The notes under the pieces were generated by a model, which was given only the letters and a program-made list of their open reading frames with translations, was not told the DNA's origin and ran no database searches. Below, one piece after another: positions 1-8,932 of a DNA stretch of 64,000 bases; within the stretch, counting starts at the first letter, position 1; each line of letters begins with the position of its first letter. Made by a program: the position numbers and the translations under genes. Origin of the DNA: Photobacterium marinum. Lineage in GTDB: Bacteria > Pseudomonadota > Gammaproteobacteria > Enterobacterales > Vibrionaceae. The stretch lies in contig NZ_AMZO01000011.1 in NCBI RefSeq assembly GCF_000331515.1, positions 1 to 64,000 on the forward strand, written 5' to 3'.

Positions 1-115
1 TTGTTAAAGAACTTGGTTATCAATCTGTTCGCAATGAACATTTTTCGTGACAACGGGAGCGAATTATAGGGAGAAATTCGATATTGGCAACCACTTTTTA
101 CGAAAAAAAGATTAA
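1..115 (-). promoter_or_regulatory. rRNA operon promoter and antitermination leader
   Basis: Read on the minus strand, TTGCCA (90-85) and TATAAT (68-63) are separated by 16 bp, the spacing typical of rrn P1 promoters. A GC-rich discriminator (TCGCTCCCG) follows, and an A/T-rich tract resembling an UP element lies upstream (91-115). Downstream are a small hairpin with TGTTC/GAACA arms (40-26), in the place of boxB, and GTTCTTTAACAA (12-1), very close to the rrn boxA sequence. The layout implies that a 16S gene begins just left of the window on the minus strand. The rRNA itself is not visible. Confidence 0.8.
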
Positions 116-183
116 CCGCACATATTTTAAACAATCGGTGCGTTCGGTTGCTTCGATTAACGACATAATGAGAGTTAAAAGGC

Positions 184-606
184 TTAATCAAACTCACTAT
201 ATCTGGAGATAATTGTCGTCAGCTCGACCTTTTGTTGATTTTGCCAGCGATCACTCCATTTAGCTGCAACCGTTATTTTCTTGGCACTACCAGATAAGGC
301 TTCTATTGTAGCCACTTTGCATGACAAGCTGTACTCAGGCGGAACAGTGGTATCTATAGAAGGACACTGAGACGAGTTAATATCATCATACGAAATTAAG
401 TTTACGCCACTACTAACCTCTGCCCTGGTACGAAAATATTCCAGTTGCTGTTCTGCAAGGTAGAGTGCATCTATCGATTTAAGTGCATTATATGATTTTA
501 CCTCCATGTAAGACTGCATTTTAATCAGCCCCATCACACCAGCGGCCATCATAAACAATGAAATCACTACTTCTAGTAGGCTAAAGCCGTTATTGTTAGA
601 AATCAC
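184..606 (-). CDS. pilV: type IV pilus minor pilin, PilV-like
   Basis: A prepilin-type protein of 140 aa. The cleavage motif NG|FSLLEVVIS, with Glu5, is followed by a hydrophobic helix. I place the start at the GTG at 606, not at an ATG 33 nt upstream, because AAGGA lies 7 nt before the GTG and the result is a conventional 6-7 residue leader. Last gene of the minor-pilin operon, it overlaps the end of the pilX-like gene by 11 bp. By family knowledge such pilins initiate pilus assembly. By synteny with the V. cholerae cluster next to dnaJ, this set probably serves the chitin-induced DNA-uptake pilus (inference). Confidence 0.8.
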   Translation of the reverse strand: MISNNNGFSLLEVVISLFMMAAGVMGLIKMQSYMEVKSYNALKSIDALYLAEQQLEYFRTRAEVSSGVNLISYDDINSSQCPSIDTTVPPEYSLSCKVATIEALSGSAKKITVAAKWSDRWQNQQKVELTTIISRYSEFD

Positions 607-1840
607 GCCAAGATCCTTGGTTCCATCTCGGTTTCGCAAAAGGTATTAAAACGTCTTTCAATACATCACCGTTGAATGAAAAATTAACACTTCCTGTAAG
701 ATTCGCCTTATAGCCGGGCATATCAAATACAAACCCTCCCTTTGTATGCAAAGCACCAAATTGATAATGTACGTACGTTGATTTATCCGGTACGTGTGCA
801 GCCACCGACGTCGCATTCCATTCCGCAGCAGAAGGCTGCCATGGAAGCTCTGGTGACGTTTTAGGTGTTAGAAACTGATAAATGATAATATTCAAGCTAA
901 CAGCTGCTCCGTTAAAAGCCACCACTCCATCTTGAACAAGAATCAACGCTGACTTTGCCGCCCCTGTTAATGTCATGGCTTCATTGATTTCATCCGCATT
1001 ATGTTTTAAATCGCAACTTCCCTCTATCCAAATGCGTTGCTTACCATTTTTAATGGCTTTTGCAATAGCTGTAGAGCAACTACTTCCTTGATTTATTGGA
1101 AAGAACTCTTTTTTCACTTCTTTCCACTGCCCTTTGGAATAACCGAACATCTCTTTAAATGGGTCTAAATTAACTTCTTTTTTAAAATCACTATTAAAGC
1201 GTTCAGGAGTTAATGAGAATGACGTATTTTTCACAGAAACAGTTCTATAATTACTCTTACATTTAGGTTTTCCAGAAAAATCAAAATCTGAATATGGAGG
1301 GTATTCAAAATAAAGCCCTTTATTTTGCAAAACGCCTTTTATTGTCAAATCTCCAGAAAACCTTGCTAATATACAGTTATATTCATCACCTTTTCTAACG
1401 CCCGGATCTGGATATACGTCCATATTACCGCCACTAACATTAAATATAATGTCAGACGTTGACTTAAATGCACCGCTGCTTTGAGATGTTAGTGAAAAAG
1501 ACTTATTAACAAAAGCCTTAGCTTTGTTATCAATTGATGCCAAAGAGGAAATTTCATAATCAGCTCCCGACGCATTAATATTTATATCAGTGTTTTCTGT
1601 TTCGCAACTATAGATTAACGGTGTTAGTGCTGTATTTACACCACCAGCACGATTGACAGCAGCAAAACCACATTCCAAACCGCCTTCAGCCAACCAATGA
1701 ACTTTTCTGGATAACACCTCATTCTGCGAGCGCTTCAACTGATAATAAAGATTCTTATATGAAGCAAGTGAAAATATCAGTGAAGCAAGAAGTATCATTG
1801 TTGTCACCAATAATGTCACAACCCCTCGTTGCCTTCTCAT
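596..1840 (-). CDS. PilX/GspK-like large minor pilin component
   Basis: A 414-aa protein with a short basic N-terminus and a class III-like hydrophobic segment (RGVVTLLVTTMILLASLIFSL), as in PilX N-terminal domains. The residue at mature position 5 is not Glu. Loss of Glu5 is a hallmark of GspK-type tip pseudopilins. The remaining ~370 residues are a long periplasmic domain with scattered Cys. The gene starts within the pilW stop (TAATG) and ends overlapping pilV, so it is translationally coupled to both. The role in a pilus-tip priming complex is inferred from position and N-terminus; the large domain itself I do not recognise. Confidence 0.65.
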   Translation of the reverse strand: MRRQRGVVTLLVTTMILLASLIFSLASYKNLYYQLKRSQNEVLSRKVHWLAEGGLECGFAAVNRAGGVNTALTPLIYSCETENTDININASGADYEISSLASIDNKAKAFVNKSFSLTSQSSGAFKSTSDIIFNVSGGNMDVYPDPGVRKGDEYNCILARFSGDLTIKGVLQNKGLYFEYPPYSDFDFSGKPKCKSNYRTVSVKNTSFSLTPERFNSDFKKEVNLDPFKEMFGYSKGQWKEVKKEFFPINQGSSCSTAIAKAIKNGKQRIWIEGSCDLKHNADEINEAMTLTGAAKSALILVQDGVVAFNGAAVSLNIIIYQFLTPKTSPELPWQPSAAEWNATSVAAHVPDKSTYVHYQFGALHTKGGFVFDMPGYKANLTGSVNFSFNGDVLKDVLIPFAKPRWNQGSWRDF

Positions 1841-2445
1841 TAGGTCCAGTTCCTTGTCTTCACTGTAATCGTCTTTGCTGCTGAAATAGCATCATCACGT
1901 GTCGCTATTTCCAGATTAATAGTGATATATTTACTATTTACAGAGCCAACCGTCAACTTCTTCTCTGTCAACTCAAACTTGGTTACTTTTAACTGCTTAT
2001 TGTCTAATACTGACTTCCCTCCTTCACATGCAGTTGATGTAGTGATAACTTCATCTTTTGTCGCATAAAAATTTAACTTATTATCTTTCAAGTAATAAGA
2101 ACGGAAATATTCTTTTTTCCCATCATTATAGCCATAAGCAATACAATTAGAGTTTCCTGAAGATGATGGTTTTATATAAACCGTACTAGCAGCACCACTA
2201 ATAACAAACGATGAGTTAGTGCTGGAGTTATAACCAGCCCTTAAAATGTCTTCCTTCAGTATCTTTAATGCATCATTAGCATCTTGAGCGACCATTAATT
2301 GTAATGAACGTTGCGAAAAAGAGTTAAACCCTGAAATAAAGACACCTGTCACAACAGCTAAAACCATTAAGCTAATAAAAGAAGCAACAAGCAATTCAAT
2401 AATACTAAATCCATAACTATATCTATGAGCATTTGCTATAGTCAT
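1840..2445 (-). CDS. pilW: type IV pilus minor pilin, PilW-like
   Basis: A 201-aa prepilin: leader, then YG|FSIIELLVASFISLMVLAVV with Glu5 and a hydrophobic helix. The ATG at 2445 was chosen over an upstream in-frame start because AAGGAGG lies 6 nt before it. It overlaps the end of the fimT-like gene by 23 bp, and its TAA overlaps the ATG of the pilX-like gene, so the operon is tightly coupled. Family role: pilus assembly priming with PilV/PilX/FimT. The domain beyond the helix contains two Cys that could form a disulphide. Confidence 0.75.
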   Translation of the reverse strand: MTIANAHRYSYGFSIIELLVASFISLMVLAVVTGVFISGFNSFSQRSLQLMVAQDANDALKILKEDILRAGYNSSTNSSFVISGAASTVYIKPSSSGNSNCIAYGYNDGKKEYFRSYYLKDNKLNFYATKDEVITTSTACEGGKSVLDNKQLKVTKFELTEKKLTVGSVNSKYITINLEIATRDDAISAAKTITVKTRNWT

Positions 2446-2986
2446 AGTCTCCCTCCTTGGAGCAAACATACAAACGCCCAGTCACATTATTTATCATAAC
2501 TTTTACAATTTTGTTGTCTGCCGATGAGAAAGCAAAATGTCCATTGAAGTTAGGTCTCCCTGTTAAAGAGTCAAAGGTAATTGTGTCTGTATTAAATCGC
2601 TTACTGATTTTCAACTTAGGAAATTGTGAACCAACAACTCTTGAAATAACTGTAGAACCACCTGAAACAGATGCTTCAATTAGCCAGTCAGAGGAAACAT
2701 TAGGCGTACCAGTGATATTAGTTACTTTCACCATTACAGGGTTACTTCGCATTACCGCTTCAGACTTTGCCTGAACCAACAGCCACTCAATTTCGGTTGC
2801 CAGCCGTCTTATTTCATTTTCTTCGATAATTTTGGAAAAAGAAGGTGCTGCAGCACCGACAAGAATCATCATTACAGAAAGCGTAATGATCAGCTCTAGT
2901 AAAGTGAAACCTCGCTTTACTCGACTACCAGAATGTACGAAATGTATAGCTGACACAATTACGCGACCTATTTTCCAATAACCCAA
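2423..2986 (-). CDS. FimT/GspH-type minor pilin
   Basis: A prepilin with KRG|FTLLELIITLSVMMILVGAAAPSF, matching GspH/FimT proteins. First gene of the minus-strand minor-pilin operon. The longest reading frame opens with TTG at 2986 (187 aa). An in-frame GTG at 2956 would give a shorter leader, and neither has a strong ribosome-binding site, so the start is uncertain. FimT proteins in competent bacteria have been linked to DNA binding at the pilus tip; applying that here is inference from family and synteny. Divergent from the pilE-like gene across a ~120-bp spacer. Confidence 0.7.
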   Translation of the reverse strand: MGYWKIGRVIVSAIHFVHSGSRVKRGFTLLELIITLSVMMILVGAAAPSFSKIIEENEIRRLATEIEWLLVQAKSEAVMRSNPVMVKVTNITGTPNVSSDWLIEASVSGGSTVISRVVGSQFPKLKISKRFNTDTITFDSLTGRPNFNGHFAFSSADNKIVKVMINNVTGRLYVCSKEGDYDYSKCS

Positions 2987-3106
2987 TCAATCCCTGCTGA
3001 CTACTAATAGACAACTTGAATCACATGTTACCACCACAGCAAAATAGGCCAGATTTAATAAAAAAGACTTGTCGAGTTAACTCTAATAAATCAGAGATTC
3101 AGAGAA

Positions 3107-3511
3107 ATGGAAAAACAAAATGGCGTGACACTGATCGAATTACTGATAGCTGTCACCGTTATCGGAGTATTAACAGCATTAACCTACCCTTCTTACCAAG
3201 CACATGTATTAAAAGGACATCGCTCTCAGGTTATGGCAGATATGATCAAGATCCAACTCAATCTAGAGGAAAGTTACACTCAAACAGGAAGTTACGATGA
3301 CTCAATAGTCACAGAGAGCACATGCAGTTTCTGCGAAACGGATACGAACAGGTACAAGCTGGAAATTGATTCGTCAGGAATTGGGATGGATACTTATAAA
3401 ATCATCGCCACACCACAGGCAAGTAGCGGACAGGCTCAGGACAGCTGCAAAATCCTGACTCTAAATGCCGGAGGCATCGGAACGGCATCAGGTTCAGGAC
3501 AATGTTGGTAG
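3107..3511 (+). CDS. PilE-like type IV pilin
   Basis: A 134-aa protein with a short leader, then NG|VTLIELLIAVTVIGVLTALTYPSYQAHVLKGHRSQ, the typical PilE/PilA N-terminal helix with Glu5. The C-terminal half has four Cys (CSFC, then Cys near the end), compatible with a disulphide-bounded D-region. The start is preceded by AGAGAA. It is transcribed away from the fimT-pilV operon, so the two may share regulation in the spacer, which contains a TGTGA CRP half-site. It is followed directly by a bidirectional terminator shared with dnaJ. A minor rather than major pilin is likely, since pilB/C/D do not accompany it. Confidence 0.75.
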   Translation: MEKQNGVTLIELLIAVTVIGVLTALTYPSYQAHVLKGHRSQVMADMIKIQLNLEESYTQTGSYDDSIVTESTCSFCETDTNRYKLEIDSSGIGMDTYKIIATPQASSGQAQDSCKILTLNAGGIGTASGSGQCW

Positions 3512-3620
3512 CTCCCTTACTTTAGTTAAATATCGCTAGTAATTGAATCATTGAAACCGCCTACACGCTAATACAACCACCCCAAAAAATGTAGCAACAA
3601 AAGTGTAGATGAAAAGACAT

Positions 3621-3647
3621 AAAAAAAGCCGGCATCTGCCGGCTTTT
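3621..3647. terminator. bidirectional terminator, pilE-like / dnaJ
   Basis: AGCCGGCA/TGCCGGCT stem with a two-base loop, seven A on the left and four T on the right. It can stop both the plus-strand pilin gene and the minus-strand dnaJ. Confidence 0.85.
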
Positions 3648-3660
3648 CGAACAACAACTA

Positions 3661-4815
3661 TTAACCTGTCAAATCATCAAAGAACTTCTTCACTCCATCG
3701 AAGAAGCCTTCTGACTTAGGCTTGTGCTTCTTTGCAGCAGAGCCGCCCAGTGTCTCTTCCAGCTCCTGCAGAAGCTCTTTCTGACGAGCACTCAGGTTAA
3801 CCGGTGTTTCTACCACCAGCTTACAGATCAGATCGCCCATAGCACCACCGCGAACAGATTTCACGCCTTTGCCACGCATACGGAACATGCGGCCAGTTTG
3901 TGTTTCTGAAGGTACTTTCAGGTTTACACGACCATCTAGGGTAGGAACTTCAACCTCACCACCCAACGCAGCCATGGTAAAGCTAACAGGAACTTCGCAG
4001 TACAGGTTGTTGCCATCACGCTCGAAGATGCTGTGCTGAGCTACATGTACCTGTACGTACAAGTCACCAGCCGGTGCACCGAATTCCCCAGCTTCACCTT
4101 CACCGGACAGGCGAATACGGTCTCCCGTATCAACACCGGCAGGGATCTTCACAGACAGGGTCTTAGTTTCTTCTTTACGGCCCTGACCGTGACATACATT
4201 ACAAGGGTCTTTGATGATCTTGCCACGACCATGACAGTGCGGACATGTCTGTTGAACAGCAAAGAAGCCCTGACGCATCTGAACCTGGCCCTGACCGTGA
4301 CAGGTCGAACAGGTTGTTGCCGATGTGCCTTTCTTCGCACCGCTGCCGTCACAAGAGTCACAGTGAACCATAGTCGGTACACGGATTTCTTTACTGCAAC
4401 CGCGAACTGCTTCTTCCAGTGTCAGCTCCATGTTGTAGCGCAAATCTGCACCACGCTGAGCACGCTGCTGACCACCACGACGACCGCCACCACCGAAGAT
4501 ATCACCGAACACATCACCAAAGATGTCGCCGAAGTCAGCGCCGCCACCAAAGCCGCCACCGCCGAAGCCGCCGCCACCCATGCCACCCTGTTCGAAGGCT
4601 GCATGGCCGTACTGATCGTATGCCGCTTTCTTCTGCGGATCGGTCAGGATCTCGTAGGCGTTCTTAACTTCCTTGAATTTTTCAGCTGCCTGCTCGTCGC
4701 CCTGGTTACGGTCAGGGTGAAACTTCATTGCAAGGCGCTTATAAGCCTTTTTGATCTCGCGCTCAGACGCATCACGCGCTACGCCGAGAACTTCATATAA
4801 GTCACGTTTTGACAT
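3661..4815 (-). CDS. dnaJ: chaperone DnaJ (Hsp40)
   Basis: Full-length (384 aa) co-chaperone that stimulates DnaK ATPase and delivers substrates. N-terminal J domain (1-~70) with HPD at 33-35; Gly/Phe-rich linker with repeated GGGF and [11 protein letters not shown] segments (~75-115); four CxxCxGxG zinc-binding repeats (~150-220); then the C-terminal substrate-binding domains. It lies 89 bp downstream of dnaK in the same direction, and I see no strong terminator between them, so it is probably co-transcribed from the dnaK heat-shock promoter. AGGTGA precedes the ATG. Confidence 0.98.
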   Translation of the reverse strand: MSKRDLYEVLGVARDASEREIKKAYKRLAMKFHPDRNQGDEQAAEKFKEVKNAYEILTDPQKKAAYDQYGHAAFEQGGMGGGGFGGGGFGGGADFGDIFGDVFGDIFGGGGRRGGQQRAQRGADLRYNMELTLEEAVRGCSKEIRVPTMVHCDSCDGSGAKKGTSATTCSTCHGQGQVQMRQGFFAVQQTCPHCHGRGKIIKDPCNVCHGQGRKEETKTLSVKIPAGVDTGDRIRLSGEGEAGEFGAPAGDLYVQVHVAQHSIFERDGNNLYCEVPVSFTMAALGGEVEVPTLDGRVNLKVPSETQTGRMFRMRGKGVKSVRGGAMGDLICKLVVETPVNLSARQKELLQELEETLGGSAAKKHKPKSEGFFDGVKKFFDDLTG

Positions 4816-4904
4816 ACTAATCTGTCACCTGCCTTAATACAGCTACGGGCGCAAGAGTATTCCTCCAACGCCCGCGCTCAAATAAGATTAAGAGTTACTT
4901 ATTC

Positions 4905-6827
4905 TTATTTCTTGTCGTCTTTAACTTCTTCGAACTCAGCGTCTACAACGTTGTCATCTTGCTGTTGTGCCGGCTGCTCGCCCTCACCGGCTTGCGCCTG
5001 CTGAGCTTGAGCCTGCTGCTGAGCAATTTCCATCAGCTTCTGAGAAGCAGCGATTAGCGCCTGAACTTTAGCGTCGATCGCTTCTTTGTCTTCACCTTTA
5101 CGTGCTTCTTCAAGCTCGCTTACAGCCGCTTCAATCTTCTCTTTCTCGTCTGCAGGAAGTGCTTCGCCAGCTTCTTCAATCTGCTTGCGAGTACCGTGTA
5201 CCAGCTGGTCAGCCTGGTTACGTGCAGTTACTAACTCTTCGAACTTCTTATCCGCTTCTTTGTTAGCTTCTGCTTCCTGAACCATCTTCTCGATTTCGTC
5301 GTCGCTCAGACCACCAGAAGCCTGGATAGTGATGTTCTGCTCTTTACCAGTTGCCTTGTCTTTCGCAGAAACATGTAGGATACCGTCCGCATCCAGGTCG
5401 AAAGTAACTTCGATCTGAGGCATACCGCGAGGAGCCGGGTTGATACCTTCAAGGTTGAACTGACCAAGAGACTTGTTGTAGTTCGCTTGCTTACGCTCAC
5501 CCTGAAGAACGTGGATAGTTACCGCGTTCTGGTTGTCTTCAGCAGTAGAGAACACCTGGTTCGCTTTAGTCGGGATAGTTGTGTTCTTCTCGATAAGCTT
5601 AGTCATCACACCGCCCATGGTTTCGATACCAAGAGACAGTGGAGTAACGTCTAACAGAAGAACGTCTTTAACGTCACCGGCAAGTACACCGCCCTGAACC
5701 GCAGCACCGACAGCAACTGCTTCGTCCGGATTAACGTCTTTACGAGCTTCCTTACCGAAGAACTCAGCAACTTTAGCCTGAACCATTGGCATACGAGTTT
5801 GACCACCAACCAGGATAACGTCAGTGATGTCGCCTACAGACAGGTCTGCGTCAGCCAGAGCAACTTTCATTGGCTCAAGAGAACGCTGTACCAGATCTTC
5901 AACCAGAGCTTCAAGCTTCGCACGAGTCACTTTGATGTTCATGTGCTTAGGACCCGTTGCATCTGCAGTGATGTAAGGTAGGTTTACATCAGTCTGCTGA
6001 GCAGAAGACAGCTCGATCTTCGCTTTTTCTGCAGCTTCTTTCAGACGCTGCATTGCAAGAGGGTCGTTACGCAGGTCGATAGACTGCTCTTTCTTGAACT
6101 CATCAACCAGGTAGTTGATCATGCGGTTATCGAAGTCTTCACCGCCCAGGTGAGTGTCACCGTTGGTTGAAAGAACTTCGAAAGTCTTCTCGCCTTCAAC
6201 TTCATCGATTTCGATGATAGAAATGTCGAAAGTACCACCACCAAGGTCGTAAACAGCGATAGTGCGGTCACCGCCTTGTTTATCAAGACCGTAAGCCAGT
6301 GCAGCAGCTGTTGGTTCGTTGATGATACGCTTAACTTCAAGACCTGCGATACGGCCGGCATCTTTAGTTGCCTGACGCTGAGAGTCGTTGAAGTACGCTG
6401 GTACTGTAATAACTGCGCCAGTTACTTCCTCACCCAGGAAGTCTTCTGCAGTTTTCTTCATCTTCTTAAGAACTTCAGCTGATACCTGAGGAGCAGCCAT
6501 CTTCTGGCCTTTTGCTTCTACCCATGCATCGCCGTTGTCAGCCTTAACAATTTTGAAAGGCATGATTTCGATGTCGCGCTGAACTTCTTCGTCTTCAAAG
6601 CGACGACCGATCAGACGCTTGATCGCAAATAGTGTGTTTTCAGGGTTTGTTACCGCCTGACGTTTAGCCGGCTGGCCAACCAGTGTTTCACCATCTTGAG
6701 TGTAAGCGATAACTGATGCAGTTGTACGCTCACCTTCTGCGTTCTCAATTACACGTGGTTTCTCACCATCAAGTACTGCTACACAAGAGTTAGTTGTACC
6801 CAAGTCAATACCAATGATTTTACCCAT
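4905..6827 (-). CDS. dnaK: chaperone DnaK (Hsp70)
   Basis: 640 aa, the usual length. ATPase domain begins [13 protein letters not shown] and contains [13 protein letters not shown]; the C-terminal end is a Gln/Ala-rich tail finishing EEVKDDKK, the client-cycling motif of bacterial DnaK. Central cytosolic Hsp70 working with DnaJ and GrpE. A sigma-32-type promoter lies about 105-135 bp upstream. GGAGAAAGCCTG precedes the ATG. No anomalies. Confidence 0.99.
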   Translation of the reverse strand: MGKIIGIDLGTTNSCVAVLDGEKPRVIENAEGERTTASVIAYTQDGETLVGQPAKRQAVTNPENTLFAIKRLIGRRFEDEEVQRDIEIMPFKIVKADNGDAWVEAKGQKMAAPQVSAEVLKKMKKTAEDFLGEEVTGAVITVPAYFNDSQRQATKDAGRIAGLEVKRIINEPTAAALAYGLDKQGGDRTIAVYDLGGGTFDISIIEIDEVEGEKTFEVLSTNGDTHLGGEDFDNRMINYLVDEFKKEQSIDLRNDPLAMQRLKEAAEKAKIELSSAQQTDVNLPYITADATGPKHMNIKVTRAKLEALVEDLVQRSLEPMKVALADADLSVGDITDVILVGGQTRMPMVQAKVAEFFGKEARKDVNPDEAVAVGAAVQGGVLAGDVKDVLLLDVTPLSLGIETMGGVMTKLIEKNTTIPTKANQVFSTAEDNQNAVTIHVLQGERKQANYNKSLGQFNLEGINPAPRGMPQIEVTFDLDADGILHVSAKDKATGKEQNITIQASGGLSDDEIEKMVQEAEANKEADKKFEELVTARNQADQLVHGTRKQIEEAGEALPADEKEKIEAAVSELEEARKGEDKEAIDAKVQALIAASQKLMEIAQQQAQAQQAQAGEGEQPAQQQDDNVVDAEFEEVKDDKK

Positions 6828-6932
6828 CAGGCTTTCTCCGAAATTCGTTTAGCTCTATTTGCCAGCCACTTAGTAATTTGACTGACAATGCGGCTGAGCC
6901 GCGGAAATTGTTTTACGATGTCGTATGACTAC

Positions 6933-6962
6933 TAAATAAGGGCAGCCAATTTGTTTTCAAGG
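6933..6962 (-). promoter_or_regulatory. sigma-32 heat-shock promoter of dnaK
   Basis: On the minus strand CCTTGAA (6962-6956) is followed after 13 bp by CCCTTATTTA (6942-6933), close to the RpoH consensus (CTTGAA / CCCCATTT). Confidence 0.7.
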
Positions 6963-6987
6963 CCGACACCGAAAAAAAATCAAAAAA

Positions 6988-7017
6988 AATAAAAAAACCC
7001 GCAATTGCTGCGGGTTT
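6988..7017 (-). terminator. terminator of grpE
   Basis: On the minus strand AACCCGCAGC/GCTGCGGGTT-type arms around AATT, followed by seven T. It isolates grpE from dnaK, so the two heat-shock genes have separate transcripts. Confidence 0.8.
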
Positions 7018-7035
7018 CGTACAATTCTTACCCGC

Positions 7036-7659
7036 TTATGCTTGAGTATCAACGTTGCCTGAAGCGGCTTTCGATACCATAACCATCGCAGGGCGGATAA
7101 CTCGGCCGTTCAGCTCGTAACCTTTCTGCATTACCAGCATTACGGTGTTTGGCTCATGCTCAGCGCTTTCCTGAATAGACATCGCTTGGTGGAATTCAGG
7201 GTTGAATGGCTGACCTTCCGGGTTGATCTGGTTCAGACCGAACTTAGCAACAGTGTCAGTCATGGTTTTCAGTGTCAGCTCAACACCTTCAATCATTGAC
7301 TTGATTGCATCATCATTCTTATCTGCCATCTCGATAGCACGCTCCATGTTATCGATAACAGGCAACAGCTCACCGGCAAACTTTTCAAGTGCATATTTAC
7401 GTGCCTTGTCGATTTCCTGTTCGGTACGACGACGCATGTTTTCAACATCGGCACGAGCACGCAATACACTTTCCTGCTGCTCTTTTACTTTCGCTTCGCT
7501 AGTCAGCAGCGCAGCTTCAAGCTCAGCAATACGTGCAGCCTGAAGTTCCTGCTCTGTCATTTCTACTACTTCCTCAGCAGATTCAGTTTCAACCGCTTCT
7601 GCTTCAACAGTGTCTTGCTTCAGCTGTTCGTCCTGTACTTTCTTATCTTCGTTGCTCAT
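7036..7659 (-). CDS. grpE: nucleotide exchange factor GrpE
   Basis: 207 aa. Acidic, coiled-coil N-terminal half (Glu/Gln/Ala-rich, ~25-110) containing the conserved [19 protein letters not shown] segment, then the beta domain with [15 protein letters not shown] and [24 protein letters not shown]. It releases ADP from DnaK. GGAGAAGC precedes the ATG. It has its own sigma-32 promoter in the spacer shared with divergent nadK. Confidence 0.98.
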   Translation of the reverse strand: MSNEDKKVQDEQLKQDTVEAEAVETESAEEVVEMTEQELQAARIAELEAALLTSEAKVKEQQESVLRARADVENMRRRTEQEIDKARKYALEKFAGELLPVIDNMERAIEMADKNDDAIKSMIEGVELTLKTMTDTVAKFGLNQINPEGQPFNPEFHQAMSIQESAEHEPNTVMLVMQKGYELNGRVIRPAMVMVSKAASGNVDTQA

Positions 7660-7746
7660 GCTTTAGCTTCTCCGCCAAGATATTTTGTTTGTCGGCTGGT
7701 AGGAAAAAAGAGAATGGTCCTACCAAGAAAAAACGTATATGCGCAT

Positions 7747-7776
7747 ATTATGGGGATGAAGTTCAATGATTCAAGC
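7747..7776 (-). promoter_or_regulatory. sigma-32 heat-shock promoter of grpE
   Basis: Minus strand GCTTGAA (7776-7770), 14-bp spacer, CCCCATAAT (7755-7747). Near-perfect RpoH -35 and -10 elements. Confidence 0.85.
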
Positions 7777-7853
7777 CGAGATCACTCACAAAGCGCGACA
7801 AGAATCTAAACCTGACGCTATACTGGCTGCACTATTATTTTCGGATCAAAGAC

Positions 7854-8735
7854 ATGAAGCGACATTTCCAGACAATCGCGATCATCGGTAAACCGAGAAA
7901 TCCCGACGCTTTGCAAACTCATAAAGCGCTGTATGACTGGCTTACCACCAAAGGGCATGACGTACTAGTCGACCACCGGTTGGCTAACGATCTCGATGTA
8001 CCGCAGCGGGCGTTGTGCGATCTTCTGACGATCGGTGACAAAGCCGATCTGGCTATTGTTGTCGGCGGTGACGGAAATATGCTGGGTGCAGCCCGTGTGC
8101 TGTCGCGCTTTGATGTTGCCGTGATCGGAGTAAACCGCGGTAACCTGGGCTTCCTGACAGATCTGGACCCCGATGCGTTTGATTCCGAGCTGGAAAAGGT
8201 CTTACAAGGCGAATATATCACCGAAAAGCGTTTCCTGCTGGAGGCTGAGGTCCATCGCCACGGCCAGATAAAAAGCCGCAATGCCGCCCTGAACGAAGCG
8301 GTGCTGCATCCGGACAAGATCGCCCATATGATTGAGTTCGAAGTTTACATTGACGATAACTTCGCCTTCTCGCAACGTTCTGACGGCCTGATCATCTCGA
8401 CTCCAACCGGCTCTACGGCTTATTCGCTTTCCGGCGGCGGTCCGATCCTGTCACCGAGCTTGAATGCGATTTCCCTGGTGCCGATGTTCCCGCACACCCT
8501 ATCGTGCCGTCCGTTGGTTGTAGACGGAAACAGCAAAATCAAACTGCTGGTATCCCCTACCAACGGCAGCACTCTGGAAGTCAGCTGCGACGGCCAGGTT
8601 TCCCTGCCAGTCAGCCCGGGCGATGAAATTTACATCTACCGGAGCCCGGATCACCTCCAACTGATCCATCCAAAAAACTACAGCTACTACAGCGTGCTTC
8701 GCGGCAAACTTGGCTGGTCGAGCAAACTGTTCTGA
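7854..8735 (+). CDS. nadK: NAD kinase
   Basis: 293 aa, typical for the enterobacterial/vibrio enzyme, which phosphorylates NAD to NADP using ATP in the cytosol. Visible motifs are GGDGNML at 71-77 (catalytic Asp), [11 protein letters not shown], the NE pair in AALNEAV and the glycine-rich [18 protein letters not shown] segment. It is divergent from grpE and followed by its own terminator, then recN, the usual neighbour. Confidence 0.97.
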   Translation: MKRHFQTIAIIGKPRNPDALQTHKALYDWLTTKGHDVLVDHRLANDLDVPQRALCDLLTIGDKADLAIVVGGDGNMLGAARVLSRFDVAVIGVNRGNLGFLTDLDPDAFDSELEKVLQGEYITEKRFLLEAEVHRHGQIKSRNAALNEAVLHPDKIAHMIEFEVYIDDNFAFSQRSDGLIISTPTGSTAYSLSGGGPILSPSLNAISLVPMFPHTLSCRPLVVDGNSKIKLLVSPTNGSTLEVSCDGQVSLPVSPGDEIYIYRSPDHLQLIHPKNYSYYSVLRGKLGWSSKLF

Positions 8736-8762
8736 TCAGCGGTAAAAATCACCAATTCGCCT

Positions 8763-8790
8763 AAGCCAGCTCCGTGCTGGCTTTTTTATT
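8763..8790 (+). terminator. terminator of nadK
   Basis: AAGCCAGC / GCTGGCTT stem, five-base loop, followed by TTTTTATT. Confidence 0.85.
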
Positions 8791-8870
8791 CCTGCTCATA
8801 ATTAATTCTAATTTTCAGAAAGTTATCCAAAATCAAAATTACACAGCAAAATTTCATGACCAGCACTTTA

Positions 8871-8908
8871 CTGTGTATAGATACAGTATATACTGTATGG
8901 AAAAACAG
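8871..8908 (+). promoter_or_regulatory. two LexA (SOS) boxes upstream of recN
   Basis: Two perfect CTGT-N8-ACAG sites: CTGTGTATAGATACAG (8871-8886) and CTGTATGGAAAAACAG (8893-8908), on the same face 22 bp apart, ending 24 bp before the recN ATG. Multiple LexA boxes are usual for recN. Confidence 0.92.
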
Positions 8909-8932
8909 GTGTTGATTTAAACAGGTGAACAC

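Noticed and set aside
4033..4800. 255-codon open frame antisense to dnaJ
   Set aside because: Lies wholly inside dnaJ on the opposite strand; its Thr/Ala-rich translation mirrors the Gly-rich codons of DnaJ. A shadow, not a gene.
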